NCBI GenBank assembly: GCA_965247475.1
Contig: OZ252016.1
Span: 1,426,001-1,490,000, forward strand
DNA length: 64,000 nucleotides
From: G965247475 sp965247475
Lineage (GTDB): Bacteria; Chloroflexota; UBA11872
Direction of reading: 5' to 3'
Shown here piece by piece: positions 8,104-16,309 of the stretch. Numbering within the stretch: the first letter of the stretch is position 1; each line of letters starts with the position of its first letter. The notes below the pieces were generated by a model. The model did not search any database, was not told the DNA's origin, and saw only the letters and a list, made by a program, of their open reading frames with translations. Both the position numbers and the translations under genes were made by a program.

Positions 8104-9303
8104 GTGCCGGCCAGGAGCCTGCGGGCGCGGCCGTTCCTGACGATGGCCATCACCGCCGCGGTGGGCGTGGCCGGCTGGATGCCGGTGCTGAGCTTCCTCT
8201 CGCTTGTCGTGCGCGATCAGCTCGGCGGCAGCCTGAGCGAGGCGAGCTGGCTGCTGGTGACGATTCAGGGCGCGACCGGAACAGTCGGTCTGAGCAGCGC
8301 ATGGTGGATGCAGCGGACCGGCAGTCGCTGGACCTACGCGGCGGGCACGTTGGGAATGGCGCTGTTCGTGGCCGTGATCGCGGCGGCGCCCAGCGCCGTC
8401 TGGTTCCTCGCCGTGGCCCCGGTCGCCGGGCTCGCGCTCGGGTTCCACTGGACCGGCCTGCAGGCCTACGCGTTGGAGGTGGCGCCGCACGGGCGGCGCG
8501 GACTGGCCAGCGGGATCATCAGCTTCGTCACGGTGGTGAGTCCTGGTCTGGCCGGGATCCTGCACGGCGCGCTGGCCGAGGCCTTTGGCCTGCAGACCAT
8601 GGCGACGGCCGCCACTGCCTTCCTCGCGGCGGCGGTCGTGTCCGCCGTCTTCCTGCTGCCGTCCACCGGACGCTCGCGCGCGGGCTCGGCCGCCCCGGTT
8701 TCCGTGCCGGCATTGGCGCGCGTGCTACGGGATGGACCGGTCGCCGCGCTGGCCCTGTCGCGAGCCGCGACCACGGTGTCGTTCGCCGCCTTCACGATTC
8801 TGGCCGGGCCGCAGCTGATCGCCGCGGGCGGCGATCTGCGCACGGTGGGCCTGATCGCGCTGACGGGGTCGATCGGCGGCGCGCTGGCGCAGATCGGCAT
8901 CGGCCGGCTCTCGGATGCGATCGGGCGACGCGGCGTGCTCGCGATCGCCCTGGTGATCGGCGCGGCCGCAACCGCGGCCTTCGGATTCTCGGACAACGTC
9001 GTGCTCTTGCTGGTGCTGCTGGCGGCGTACTTCCTCGCGTTCTGGGCGTATCAGACGCTCATGCTCGCGATGGCGGGCGACATTGCTCGGACGGGGACGC
9101 AGGGGCCGGTGGTCGCGATCCTGACGAGCTCGTTTTCCTGGGGCGTGGCGATCGGCGCGATTGTCACCGCGTTCGTCGCCGAGTCCGCGCCCGAGTCGGC
9201 GTTCGTTGTCGGAGCGGCCGCCAAGGCGGTCGCGCTGGCCGCGTTGCCGTGGCTGCACCGAAATCCGGCAGGCGGCGCTACAGATGCATCACGACGAGCT
9301 TGA
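8104..9303 (+). CDS. MFS transporter
   Basis: This 399-residue protein has about 12 hydrophobic segments and the two-bundle layout of major facilitator transporters. GRLSDAIGRRGVLAIALVIG, near the middle, matches the loop motif (G-x-x-x-D-x-x-G-R-R) that recurs in this superfamily. It starts at a GTG at 8104 without a strong ribosome binding site; an internal ATG at 8143 is an alternative. It is transcribed divergently from the btu leader and overlaps the 3' end of the aldehyde dehydrogenase gene by 26 bases tail to tail. The cargo is unknown. Proximity to B12 uptake does not by itself imply a link. Confidence 0.82.
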   Translation: MPARSLRARPFLTMAITAAVGVAGWMPVLSFLSLVVRDQLGGSLSEASWLLVTIQGATGTVGLSSAWWMQRTGSRWTYAAGTLGMALFVAVIAAAPSAVWFLAVAPVAGLALGFHWTGLQAYALEVAPHGRRGLASGIISFVTVVSPGLAGILHGALAEAFGLQTMATAATAFLAAAVVSAVFLLPSTGRSRAGSAAPVSVPALARVLRDGPVAALALSRAATTVSFAAFTILAGPQLIAAGGDLRTVGLIALTGSIGGALAQIGIGRLSDAIGRRGVLAIALVIGAAATAAFGFSDNVVLLLVLLAAYFLAFWAYQTLMLAMAGDIARTGTQGPVVAILTSSFSWGVAIGAIVTAFVAESAPESAFVVGAAAKAVALAALPWLHRNPAGGATDASRRA

Positions 9304-10690
9304 GCTCGGTCATCTCCTCGACCGCGTACTTGGGCCCCTCCTTGCCCATGCCGCTGTCCTTGAGCCCGCCGTACGGCATGAGGTCGGTGCGCCACTGAGT
9401 GCCCCAGTTGATGTGGATGCTGCCCGACTCGACCTCGCGCGCAAACCGCATGGCGGTGCCGAGGTCCTGGGTGAATATCGCGGCGCTCAAGCCGTAGTTG
9501 GTGTCGTTGGCCAGCGCGATCGCCTGATCCACGTCGCCGACCTTGGACACGCCCATCGCAGGCCCGAACAGCTCGTCGCAGGACACACGCATGTCGGGAT
9601 TCACGTCCGCCAGCAGCGTGGGCTCGAACATCTGACCGTCGCGCCCGCCGCCGACCAGCACCCGCGCGCCGCCCTTGGTGGCCTCGGAGATCCACTCGCC
9701 GACACGAACCGCATCCGCCTCGCGGATCATCGGGCCCATCTCGGTGGACGCGGAGAGCGGGTCGCCGGTTCGGATCGACTCGACCCTGGGCGCCAGGGCA
9801 TCGAGCAGATCGTTGTAGATCGGCTCGGTGGCGAGCACGCGCTGGGTCGAGATGCACACCTGGCCAGCGTTGGCGAATCCGGTCTGGGGCAGGATCTCAG
9901 CCACTTTGTCGAGGTCGGCGTCGGGCATCACGATCACGGGCGCGTTGGACCCGAGCTCCATCGTGACCTTCTTGATGCCGGCCTGCTTGCAGATGCGCTC
10001 ACCGATGTCGCGGCTGCCGGTGAACGTGACTTTCCGGACGCGCGGATCGGACACGAGCGCGTCGCCGATCTCGGCGCCGGACCCGGTGAGGATCTGAACC
10101 GCCTCGGGCGGCGCCCCGGCCTCGAGGACGATCTCGACCAGGCGCACGGCCGACAGCGGCGTATCCGACGCGGGCTTGACCACGACGGCGTTGCCGGCGG
10201 CCAGCGCGGGCCCGACTTTGTGCGAGACCAGGTGCAGCGGGAAGTTGAACGGGGTCACGGCCACGACAACACCCACCGGCACGCGGATCGTGAACCCGAA
10301 CTTGTTGGTGACTCCGGGTCCGCCATCGAGAGGCACGACCTCGCTGCCGAGCCGCTTCGCCTCCTCGCCGGAGAGGTACAGGATCTCGGCGGTGCGTTGC
10401 GTCTCGATCTTGGCCTCGCCGAGGATCTTGCCCTCTTCGCGCGTGATCAGTTCGGCGAGCTCGTCCGAACGCTGGGCCACGAGATCACCAGCCCGGTGGA
10501 GGATCTCGTACCGCTGGAAGCCGGTAAGCCGCGCCATCTCGCGCGCGCCGCGAACCGCGCTGTCAAGCGCGGCGTCGACGTCGCGCCGGGTCCCGCGTGG
10601 AACCGTATCCACAATCGTCCCGTCGAACGGGTTTCGAACTTCGAGCGTCCCGGCGCCGTCTACCCACTGGCCGCCAATGTGCATCTTCAT
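9278..10690 (-). CDS. NAD(P)-dependent aldehyde dehydrogenase
   Basis: This is a complete 470-residue aldehyde dehydrogenase oxidising an aldehyde to its acid with NAD(P). The key residues are visible: the oxyanion Asn149 in TPFNFP, the cofactor segment VVKPASDTPLSA, FTGSRDIGE, general base Glu245 in MELGSNAP and the nucleophile Cys279 in GQVCISTQR. The SNAP/CISTQR variants resemble the lactaldehyde, phosphonoacetaldehyde and non-phosphorylating GAPDH-like branch more than betaine-aldehyde enzymes, but the substrate is not certain. It is transcribed away from the alternative complex III operon, and a CRP-like palindrome lies in the shared upstream region. Confidence 0.93.
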   Translation of the reverse strand: MKMHIGGQWVDGAGTLEVRNPFDGTIVDTVPRGTRRDVDAALDSAVRGAREMARLTGFQRYEILHRAGDLVAQRSDELAELITREEGKILGEAKIETQRTAEILYLSGEEAKRLGSEVVPLDGGPGVTNKFGFTIRVPVGVVVAVTPFNFPLHLVSHKVGPALAAGNAVVVKPASDTPLSAVRLVEIVLEAGAPPEAVQILTGSGAEIGDALVSDPRVRKVTFTGSRDIGERICKQAGIKKVTMELGSNAPVIVMPDADLDKVAEILPQTGFANAGQVCISTQRVLATEPIYNDLLDALAPRVESIRTGDPLSASTEMGPMIREADAVRVGEWISEATKGGARVLVGGGRDGQMFEPTLLADVNPDMRVSCDELFGPAMGVSKVGDVDQAIALANDTNYGLSAAIFTQDLGTAMRFAREVESGSIHINWGTQWRTDLMPYGGLKDSGMGKEGPKYAVEEMTELKLVVMHL

Positions 10691-10845
10691 CGCGAACCGA
10701 ACCCTCCATGCGAGCCACGGGCCTCGGCCGGACCATGGCGCCTCGCCAAAGTGTACGCCGGAGACTTGCGGGGGCTTGACGTCGGCGCGATATTAGCGCC
10801 CGACGCGAGGGCGCCGCGTGGTTGATCCTTGCAGCGATTGGGGTT

Positions 10846-10863
10846 GTGTGAAACATTTCACAC
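10846..10863. promoter_or_regulatory. CRP/FNR-family operator-like palindrome
   Basis: The 18-base stretch GTGTGAAACATTTCACAC is a perfect inverted repeat. Its core is exactly TGTGA-N6-TCACA, the classical CRP half-site arrangement. It lies in the 309-base gap between the divergent aldehyde dehydrogenase gene (start 10690) and the first gene of the alternative complex III operon (start 11000). Sequences this AT-rich and symmetrical are rare in this GC-rich window. Which side it regulates is not determined. Apart from this site I see no other feature in the gap. Confidence 0.62.
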
Positions 10864-10999
10864 GTGCGAGGCGCTCAGGGCCTGAAGGGGCGATGACGCG
10901 GCGGGGGATCATGACGGCGCGCCGGGACCAGTGGCGCGCGAACCTCTCCCGCGCGAGGCCCGCCGAATTGGCCGCGCGTCCGGTTCGGGGAGCTGCATC

Positions 11000-11296
11000 G
11001 TGCAAGTAAGGGAGCTGACTGAGGCCGACTGGGTCACGCTCTCCGCGCTTATCGTGCATCTCTGGGTGCTTGCCGCATTTCTCGTGTTCACGGCTTTCTC
11101 CTACATCATGGCGCACGGGCTGATCCCATCCCTGACCTATTCGGGCGACATTCCGGAGGCGACATCGCGGCTGATGCGAGCGCCGCTCTACGCGGCCGCC
11201 GTGCTCGGCGTTACCGCGATCGTGGTGATCGTGGTGCGCGCCATGATCATCGCGCTGGACATCCTGCCGTCGCTGTTCCCGCGGCTGGCAATCTGA
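11000..11296 (+). CDS. Small membrane protein leading the alternative complex III operon
   Basis: The protein has 98 residues from a GTG at 11000, preceded by GGGGAG seven bases upstream. A longer in-frame ATG start at 10931 is less likely because it adds an arginine-rich, non-membrane extension. It has two or three hydrophobic helices (about residues 13-35, 50-70 and a short C-terminal one) and no haem or metal motif. It sits three bases before actA and is clearly co-transcribed. I do not recognise a family. By position it may be an accessory or assembly subunit of the complex, comparable to the small, poorly conserved extra subunits seen in some alternative complex III operons (inference). 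Confidence 0.65.
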   Translation: MQVRELTEADWVTLSALIVHLWVLAAFLVFTAFSYIMAHGLIPSLTYSGDIPEATSRLMRAPLYAAAVLGVTAIVVIVVRAMIIALDILPSLFPRLAI

Positions 11297-11299
11297 CGC

Positions 11300-11884
11300 A
11301 TGGGGGTGCTGCGCGCGTTCCTGCCCCGCCTCACGCTGATCCAATGGCTCATCATCGGTTCGTTGTTGTCGGTGGCGGGCGCCGGTGTGCTGGCCGTGGT
11401 GGTGGTGCTGGTGGTGCTCGGGTCGCTCGGTGGGACCATCGGGTCCGCGCCCGAGCAGCCGATCGCGTTCGACCACACGATTCATGCGGACAAAGCCGGC
11501 ATCGCCTGCGAGTTCTGCCACCGCGGCGCGCCCGTCCAGGCGGCGGCGACGGTGCCGACCGTCGAGCAATGCATGTTCTGCCACGGGGTGATCGCGACGG
11601 ACACACCCGGCGTGCAGCTGCTGCAGGCGCACTGGGAGACCAACCAGCCAATCAACTGGACGCGGGTCCATCGCGTCCCCGATCACGTGAAGTTCATGCA
11701 CGGGCCGCACATTCGCGCGCTCTCGGCCGATGGCACGCCGATCGACCAGGTCTGCGCCACGTGTCACGGCGACGTGAAAACGATGACGGAAGTCAACCAG
11801 GTCCGCTCGCTGAACATGGGGGACTGCCAATCGTGTCACCGCGAGATGGGCGCCTCGCTGGATTGCGCGACATGCCACAACTGA
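11300..11884 (+). CDS. actA: Alternative complex III pentahaem cytochrome c subunit ActA
   Basis: The 194-residue protein has one N-terminal membrane anchor (about 14-42) and five CxxCH haem c sites at residues 70-74, 91-95, 152-156, 176-180 and 189-193. That number and layout match ActA, the periplasmic pentahaem subunit of alternative complex III. This complex oxidises menaquinol and passes electrons to a cytochrome c or directly to an oxidase in bacteria lacking bc1. Genes for ActB, ActC, ActD and ActE follow directly, which supports the assignment. All five haems would need the cytochrome c maturation genes found 8 kb downstream. Confidence 0.92.
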   Translation: MGVLRAFLPRLTLIQWLIIGSLLSVAGAGVLAVVVVLVVLGSLGGTIGSAPEQPIAFDHTIHADKAGIACEFCHRGAPVQAAATVPTVEQCMFCHGVIATDTPGVQLLQAHWETNQPINWTRVHRVPDHVKFMHGPHIRALSADGTPIDQVCATCHGDVKTMTEVNQVRSLNMGDCQSCHREMGASLDCATCHN

Positions 11885-11897
11885 TCGGAGTCCGGTC

Positions 11898-14111
11898 GTG
11901 AGCCGCATCGGGCGCCGCCGATTCCTCGCGGGATCGGCGGGGCTGATCGGCGGCGCGGCGGCGGTTGCCTGCGCGGCGCCCGACCGCGAATCGCAGGTCC
12001 AGAGCTTCACGCACTCGCCGGAGCAGTCGCTGCCGGGACAGGAGCTTTGGTTCGCCACGGCGTGCGCGCACTCGACCTGCGGAAACAGCGTGGTCGTGCG
12101 AACGGTCGACGGAAGGGCCAAGAAAGTCGAGGGCAACCCGGCGTTCCCGGTGAATCAGGGCAAGCTGAGCGCGAGAGGTCAAGCGGGCGTGCAGTCGCTG
12201 TACCACCCGGATCGCTTGACGACTCCGCTGCGGCGCACCGGCCTGCGAGGAAGCGGGGACTTCGAGGAAATTGGCTGGGACACCGCGCTCGACCTGCTGG
12301 TGGAGCGGCTGAGCGGCGCCTCGGGCTTCCTATCCGTCAGCGGTCCGCTCGCCGGCACAAAGGCCCGTCTGGCCACCGGCTTTGCGACCGCGCTGGAAGG
12401 CCGCCACCTGGTATACGAGCCGCTGGAGAGCACCACGCTGCGCCGAGCGGTGTCACTCGGCTTCGGAACGGATGTACTCCCGTACTTCGACATCGCCAAC
12501 GCCCGATCCGTGATCTCGTTCGGAGCCGATTTCCTCGGAACCTGGCAGTCGCCGGTGCACTACAGCGCGGCGTACGGCGAGATGCGGCAGGGCGCAAGCG
12601 GCGAGCGCGGACGGCTCATCCAGGTCGAGCCGCGCATGTCGCTCACGGGCGCCAACGCCGATAGCTGGGTTTATGTCAACCCTGGACACGAAGGCGCGAT
12701 CGCGCTCAGCATCGCGCAAGTGATCCTTGCCGAAGGGCTGACTGCCGATGACTCGTGGTTCGACATTCTGAACTCCGTCGGCGGGCTGGAGGCGCTCAAC
12801 GCATACGCGCCGGATCGCGTGGCCGAGGCCGCCGGCGTGCCGATCGAGACGATCCTGGCGGTCGCGCGCGAGTTCGCCGCGCATCAGCCCGGCCTGGCCA
12901 TCGCCGGCGGACCGTCGCTGGCGCAGACCAACGGGCTCGACATCGGCGTCGCGGCGCTGCTGCTCAACTGGATCGTCGGCAGCGTGGGACGAACCGGCGG
13001 CGTGCTGCCGAACCCAGCGGCGCCCGCCGCTATCCCGGCGCCGCTCGCGCCGACGCCGTTCAGCGAGTGGGCGAATCTGGCCGAGGACATTCGATCCGGC
13101 AATCAACCGGACGCGGCGTTCATCTACGAGGCCGATCCGGCCTACGGAACGCCGGAAGAGATCGGGATCGCCGACGCGCTGGGCCGGATACCATTCGTGG
13201 TCGGGATGGGAACGCTCCTGAATGACACGCTCGCTCTGGCGGATCTCGTGCTGCCCGCGACGCACCCGTTCGAGGAGTGGGGCGACTTCACCGCGGACCC
13301 CGGTCCGGGGCGCCAGTCCGTGGGCTACCAGCAGCCGGTGGTGACGCCGTGGACCGAGGGCCGGAGCTACGGAGACGTGCTTCTGACCGTCTGGCGCGAG
13401 GTCGCGCCGGATTCGGCACCGGGATTCGACACGATGCGAGCGGCAGTCCAGGACACGGCCGAGCGGACGTTCGGCGCGGACGGCGAAGACTTTGGGCGAA
13501 CCTGGGTCGCCCTGCTGCGCCGCGGGGGCTCCTGGGACCACCCGGCCGATCGCGGCGAGTTCGCGCGCGCTCCCGAATGGCACATCGGGCTGCTGAACAC
13601 ACCCACGTATGCCGGCGACGCCACAAACTATCCACTCCACCTCGTGCCGTTCGAGACAGTTGGATTCGGGTCCGGCGTCGAGGGCGCGAATCCGTGGCTG
13701 CAGGCCACGCCCGATCCGCTCACGACGGTGACATGGACGACCTGGGCGGAGCTCAACCCGGTGACGGCGGCCGACTACGGCGTGAAGCGCGGCGACATCA
13801 TCAGAATCGAGACGCCCGAGGGAAGCATCGACGCCGGGGTGTACGAGTCGCCGGTGGCCCCGCCCGGCGTGATCGGCGTGCCGATCGGGCAGGGGCGCGG
13901 GTTCGGCGGTCGATGGGCCGAGTCGCGCGGCGCGAACGTGATGCGCGTACTCAAGGCGCAGGCCGTCGGCGGGACTGGGGCGCTGGCGTGGGCGTCCACG
14001 CGCGCGAGCGTGCGGCCGACCGGCGACTTCGAGCGTCTGCCGACGCTCGAGACCGTCGAGAACGCGCGCAACGACGGCGATGAGCCGGTAGTGGAGGTGA
14101 CGCGTGGCTAG
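11898..14111 (+). CDS. actB: Alternative complex III ActB, molybdopterin-oxidoreductase-like part (B1)
   Basis: This 737-residue protein starts at a GTG (11898) with CGGAG upstream. The N-terminus has a twin-arginine signal (RRRFLAG at about 6-12), then a hydrophobic stretch ending in a possible lipobox. The body resembles the molybdopterin oxidoreductase fold, with FATACAHSTCGNSVVVRTVDGRAKKVEGNP near the start and a C-terminal dinucleotide-binding-like domain. Only two cysteines occupy the region where catalytic family members hold a 4Fe-4S cluster, consistent with the cofactor-free B1 domain of ActB. ActB is usually a fusion of this part and an iron-sulfur part; here the iron-sulfur part is a separate gene overlapping by 8 bases. 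Confidence 0.88.
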   Translation: MSRIGRRRFLAGSAGLIGGAAAVACAAPDRESQVQSFTHSPEQSLPGQELWFATACAHSTCGNSVVVRTVDGRAKKVEGNPAFPVNQGKLSARGQAGVQSLYHPDRLTTPLRRTGLRGSGDFEEIGWDTALDLLVERLSGASGFLSVSGPLAGTKARLATGFATALEGRHLVYEPLESTTLRRAVSLGFGTDVLPYFDIANARSVISFGADFLGTWQSPVHYSAAYGEMRQGASGERGRLIQVEPRMSLTGANADSWVYVNPGHEGAIALSIAQVILAEGLTADDSWFDILNSVGGLEALNAYAPDRVAEAAGVPIETILAVAREFAAHQPGLAIAGGPSLAQTNGLDIGVAALLLNWIVGSVGRTGGVLPNPAAPAAIPAPLAPTPFSEWANLAEDIRSGNQPDAAFIYEADPAYGTPEEIGIADALGRIPFVVGMGTLLNDTLALADLVLPATHPFEEWGDFTADPGPGRQSVGYQQPVVTPWTEGRSYGDVLLTVWREVAPDSAPGFDTMRAAVQDTAERTFGADGEDFGRTWVALLRRGGSWDHPADRGEFARAPEWHIGLLNTPTYAGDATNYPLHLVPFETVGFGSGVEGANPWLQATPDPLTTVTWTTWAELNPVTAADYGVKRGDIIRIETPEGSIDAGVYESPVAPPGVIGVPIGQGRGFGGRWAESRGANVMRVLKAQAVGGTGALAWASTRASVRPTGDFERLPTLETVENARNDGDEPVVEVTRG

Positions 14112-14934
14112 CGTGCATGAGTCATACGCACGGGCCGCGACCAACGCGGCCCCGACGGTGCCGAGCGATCACGACCTGCCGCCGGACACGAGCCGCGAAT
14201 GGGGCATGGTTGTCGACCTGGACCGCTGCACCGGGTGCCAGGCCTGCGTCGTGGCATGCCAGGCCGAGAACAACATCCCGCTCAACGAGGAGAACCGGGT
14301 ACGCGAGCGGCGCTCCAAGACGTGGATCCGAATCGAGCGCTACTGGGAAGGCGAGTGGCCGAACGCCAAGGCCCGCTTCATCCCGGTGATGTGCCAGCAG
14401 TGCGGCAACGCGCCGTGCGAGCCGGTGTGCCCAGTGTTCGCGACCTACCACAACAACGAGGGCTTGAACGTCCAGGTCTACAACCGCTGCATCGGGACGC
14501 GGTTCTGCGCGAACGGCTGCCCGTATTCGGTCCGGTACTTCAACTTCTGGGAGCCCGAGTGGCCGGCGCCGCTGGATCGGCAGCTCAACGAGACCGTGAC
14601 TGTCCGATCGAAGGGCGTGATCGAGAAGTGCACGTTCTGCGTTCAACGCATCAAGCAGGTGAAGACAGAGGCCAAGCGCGAGGGACGCCAGGTCCAGGAC
14701 GGCGAAGTGCAGCCGGCCTGCGTCCAGTCTTGTCCGACGACCGCGCTGGTGTTCGGAAACCTCAACGATCCGGACAGCAACGTCGCCCAACTCGCGCAGT
14801 CGGATCGTCGCTTCACGCTGTTGGAGTCACAGGGCACCGACCCGAGCGTGATCTATCTCAAGAAAGTCGATCCGCACGCCGAGGCCGGCGGTAACGGGCA
14901 CGGAGCGGCATCCGAACCGGAGCACTCGCAGTGA
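14104..14934 (+). CDS. actB: Alternative complex III ActB, iron-sulfur part (B2)
   Basis: This 276-residue ferredoxin-like subunit starts at GTG 14104, with GGAGGTG just upstream, inside the end of the B1 gene. It carries four cysteine groups typical of NrfC/PsrB-like subunits: CTGCQACVVAC (42-52), CQQCGNAPCEPVC (97-109), CIGTRFCANGC (129-139) and a C-terminal pair CTFC...CVQSC. This predicts three 4Fe-4S clusters and one 3Fe-4S cluster, or a close variant. In other alternative complex III systems this is the C-terminal domain of ActB. It would conduct electrons from the membrane NrfD-like subunit towards ActA. Its start overlaps B1 and its end overlaps the next gene by 4 bases. Confidence 0.9.
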   Translation: MASVHESYARAATNAAPTVPSDHDLPPDTSREWGMVVDLDRCTGCQACVVACQAENNIPLNEENRVRERRSKTWIRIERYWEGEWPNAKARFIPVMCQQCGNAPCEPVCPVFATYHNNEGLNVQVYNRCIGTRFCANGCPYSVRYFNFWEPEWPAPLDRQLNETVTVRSKGVIEKCTFCVQRIKQVKTEAKREGRQVQDGEVQPACVQSCPTTALVFGNLNDPDSNVAQLAQSDRRFTLLESQGTDPSVIYLKKVDPHAEAGGNGHGAASEPEHSQ

Positions 14935-16277
14935 TCTGGCCGGAATCGGCCGCGCTCGGCCTTTCGATACGACCGCCGTACCGGCCGACGGCGCTGCGGA
15001 TCAGCGCATCGAACGCACTGGTGGTCGCCGCCATCGTGCTCGGCGCTATCGGCCTGGTGGCATTCGTGATCAAGCTGTTCGCGTGGGGCGACCGCGCGTC
15101 ATGGGCGTACCCGGCCTCCGTGTTGATGTACATCCTGTCCACGGTCACCGGCGCGCCGCTGGTGGCGTTCGCCACACGCCTGGCGCGTGGGTACTGGACG
15201 CTTCCCGCGCGCCGAGCAGTCGAGCTGATGGCGGTGCCATCGCTGATTTCGTTTGCCCTGCTGATCCCGATCCTCGCGACGCTGCCGCCGCTGAAGGGTC
15301 GAGCCAATCTCTGGTTCGACTTTCCGGGCGGCGCCCCGTTCCTGACCGATGCGCTGGCCGTCTCGGTCCTGCTTCTGCTGGGGATGGGGTTGTTGTGGGT
15401 CTCCGCGATTCCGGACCTGGCGGGTCCGCCGAGCCGCGTACGCGCGATGCCCGGCTGGAGGCGCGCGCTCTACATGAATTGGACCGGCACAGTCCGCCAG
15501 TGGCGCGTGCAGCACGCGGCCCTCCGGGTGATGGGCGCGTTCTTCCTGATGCAGTTCGTGTTCGTTCACATGATCCTGAGCACCGACTTGGGCCAGAGCC
15601 TGCTGCCCGGATGGCGCTCGGGGATCTTCCCGGCCTATTCGGCGCTCAGCGGGATCCACGGCGCGCTGGCGGTGACGATCATCACGATCTGGCTGCTGCG
15701 GCGGCTTTCGCCCGCCGCCGGCCGCTTCATTGGGGATGAGCAGGCCGCCGGGTTCGGGAAACTGCTGCTGGCGCTGACACTGCTCTGGTTCTACTTCTTC
15801 TGGTCTGACTTCCTGATCGTCTGGTACGCGCGTCTGCCCGGCGAGGTGGGAGCGATGCAGACGCAGATCGCGGATACCTACCTCGTTCCGTTCCTGATCG
15901 CGTTCGGCGGCATGTTCCTGATCCCGTTCGCGACGCTGATCTTCAACCCGATCCGTCGCAACCTCTCGCGCCTGACGGCCATATCGGTTGTCGTGCTCGT
16001 CGGCCTGCTGTTCGACCGCATCCGGCTGTATGTGCCGGCGATGTCCTACGACGACCCGTTCCAGCACCGACTGGTGACCCTGCCCGCGCCCGTGTATCCC
16101 GACGTGGTCGACGTGCTGTTCATCGTCGGCGTGATCGGAGTGGCCATCGTCTCCTACCTATGGGCGGCCGCCCGGGTCCCGATGCAGTCGGGCTGGGAGA
16201 TGCGCGAGGGCGCCATGCTGCGGAAAGGGCAGACCTTCATGCGCGGGCACGTGCTCGTGCTGGGCAAGCCGAACTAG
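14931..16277 (+). CDS. actF: Alternative complex III NrfD-type membrane subunit, ActF-like
   Basis: This 448-residue protein has about ten hydrophobic helices. A central segment reads HMILSTDLGQSLLPGWRSGIFPAYSALSG in pieces and resembles the quinol-side motif of NrfD/ActF proteins (normally with DW..SL.P.W.S..F). The N-terminal 25 residues are cytoplasmic. The ATG overlaps the stop of the iron-sulfur gene. Two NrfD-type proteins lie side by side here. The following gene carries the better ActC signature, so this one is provisionally ActF. In described operons actF usually follows actE, so the order is changed. It could also be a divergent ActC duplicate. Confidence 0.72.
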   Translation: MIWPESAALGLSIRPPYRPTALRISASNALVVAAIVLGAIGLVAFVIKLFAWGDRASWAYPASVLMYILSTVTGAPLVAFATRLARGYWTLPARRAVELMAVPSLISFALLIPILATLPPLKGRANLWFDFPGGAPFLTDALAVSVLLLLGMGLLWVSAIPDLAGPPSRVRAMPGWRRALYMNWTGTVRQWRVQHAALRVMGAFFLMQFVFVHMILSTDLGQSLLPGWRSGIFPAYSALSGIHGALAVTIITIWLLRRLSPAAGRFIGDEQAAGFGKLLLALTLLWFYFFWSDFLIVWYARLPGEVGAMQTQIADTYLVPFLIAFGGMFLIPFATLIFNPIRRNLSRLTAISVVVLVGLLFDRIRLYVPAMSYDDPFQHRLVTLPAPVYPDVVDVLFIVGVIGVAIVSYLWAAARVPMQSGWEMREGAMLRKGQTFMRGHVLVLGKPN

Positions 16278-16309
16278 ATGGATCTCAGCAACGAGGTTGG
16301 ACGGGCGTA

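Noticed and set aside
16160..16309. An upstream extension of ActC
   Set aside because: It would overlap about 120 bases of the ActF-like gene in another frame and adds an arginine-rich, non-membrane leader. ATG 16310 is better.
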